Part shown: one piece after another, positions 14,394 through 14,522 of the stretch
Layout: the number at the start of each line of letters is the position of its first letter
How positions within the stretch are numbered: the stretch's first letter is position 1
Assembly (NCBI GenBank): GCA_038254365.1
Contig: JBBSGI010000067.1
Span: 1 to 14,522, forward strand
Direction of reading: 5' to 3'
DNA from: JAWWPG01 sp038254365
GTDB lineage: Bacteria; Actinomycetota; Actinomycetes; Propionibacteriales; Nocardioidaceae
DNA: 14,522 nucleotides
Notes under the pieces: generated by a model
What the model was told of the DNA's origin: nothing
What the model saw: the letters and a program-made list of their open reading frames with translations, nothing else
Databases searched by the model: none
Made by a program: the position numbers and the translations under genes

Positions 14394-14522
14394 TTAGCGT
14401 GGAGATGGGTGCAGGCTGGGAGCTGACCGGGAATCGACGTGGCGTCGTTGGTCGGGTGCTCGTCCTTGGGTGCGGGCGAGGTGGTCTCGGATGAGTTCGG
14501 CCCAGGCGGTTTCGTTGGCCCA
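14394..14522 (-). CDS. C-terminal tail of an unidentified protein (5' end beyond right edge)
   Basis: The - strand frame is open from the window edge to TAA at 14396-14394, giving 42 residues that begin WANETAWAELIRDHLARTQG and end in a Ser/Pro/Arg-rich tail. The first part looks like an amphipathic helix and the codons are G/C-rich at the third position. It ends 14 nt before the HNH gene start, so the two may be co-transcribed. I do not recognise the family, and with only 42 codons a chance frame cannot be ruled out. Confidence 0.35.
   Translation of the reverse strand, partial: WANETAWAELIRDHLARTQGRAPDQRRHVDSRSAPSLHPSPR

Noticed and set aside
1..14522. tRNA, rRNA, CRISPR array, or transposase/integrase genes
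   Set aside because: No CCA-ended cloverleaf, rRNA segments, regularly spaced repeats or DDE/tyrosine/serine recombinase motifs were recognised by reading; this was not a computed search.

Overview
This window looks like chromosomal DNA from a high-GC Gram-positive bacterium (Actinobacteria). The base composition is strongly G+C-rich throughout, starts are often GTG, and the gene content is typical of the phylum: a DUF222/HNH endonuclease, a Fur-type repressor coupled to a catalase, a nucleotide-cyclase/STAND-ATPase/TPR protein and a TerC-family transporter behind a manganese riboswitch. The genus cannot be fixed from the sequence alone.

Layout, left to right. Positions 1-2780 on the + strand hold the C-terminal half of uvrB (cut by the left edge), a small cysteine-containing protein, and a PLP-dependent group II decarboxylase-like enzyme. 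Next is a broken MOSC-domain gene (2858-3200) that has lost its middle. A yybP-ykoY (Mn2+) riboswitch (about 3206-3298) follows, with a 10-bp antisense pairing that can cover the Shine-Dalgarno of terC (3352-4350). TerC converges on a - strand operon (7012 to 4393): a class-A beta-lactamase-like serine hydrolase, an L-Ala-D/L-Glu (dipeptide) epimerase and a YkfC-like NlpC/P60 endopeptidase. These are joined by GTGA and ATGA stop/start overlaps, and the set resembles the Bacillus ykfABC murein-peptide pathway with the first enzyme replaced.

Positions 7081-10151 (- strand) carry an 882-residue cyclase-like/NB-ARC/TPR protein and a small TfoX N-terminal-domain protein. This pair is bracketed by two same-orientation copies, about 92% identical, of the first ~104 bp of the serine hydrolase gene (6911-7014 and 10204-10308). 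The second copy is a frameshifted fragment, so the segment looks like the product of an insertion or duplication.

Positions 10347-12352 (- strand) are a fur-like repressor gene overlapping a heme catalase gene by GTGA, behind a TTGACT-N-ATTCCAGA promoter/operator-like site. The right end looks like degraded or accessory DNA: a C-terminal fragment of a GH15 glycoside hydrolase, a DUF222/HNH endonuclease, and the tail of a further - strand reading frame cut by the right edge.

The coherent units are manganese homeostasis (riboswitch plus TerC), cytosolic murein-peptide catabolism (three-gene operon) and peroxide defence (fur-katA). The items most worth follow-up are the serine-hydrolase variant of the ykf pathway, the readable riboswitch expression platform, the direct repeats around the cyclase/TfoX pair, and the two gene remnants.
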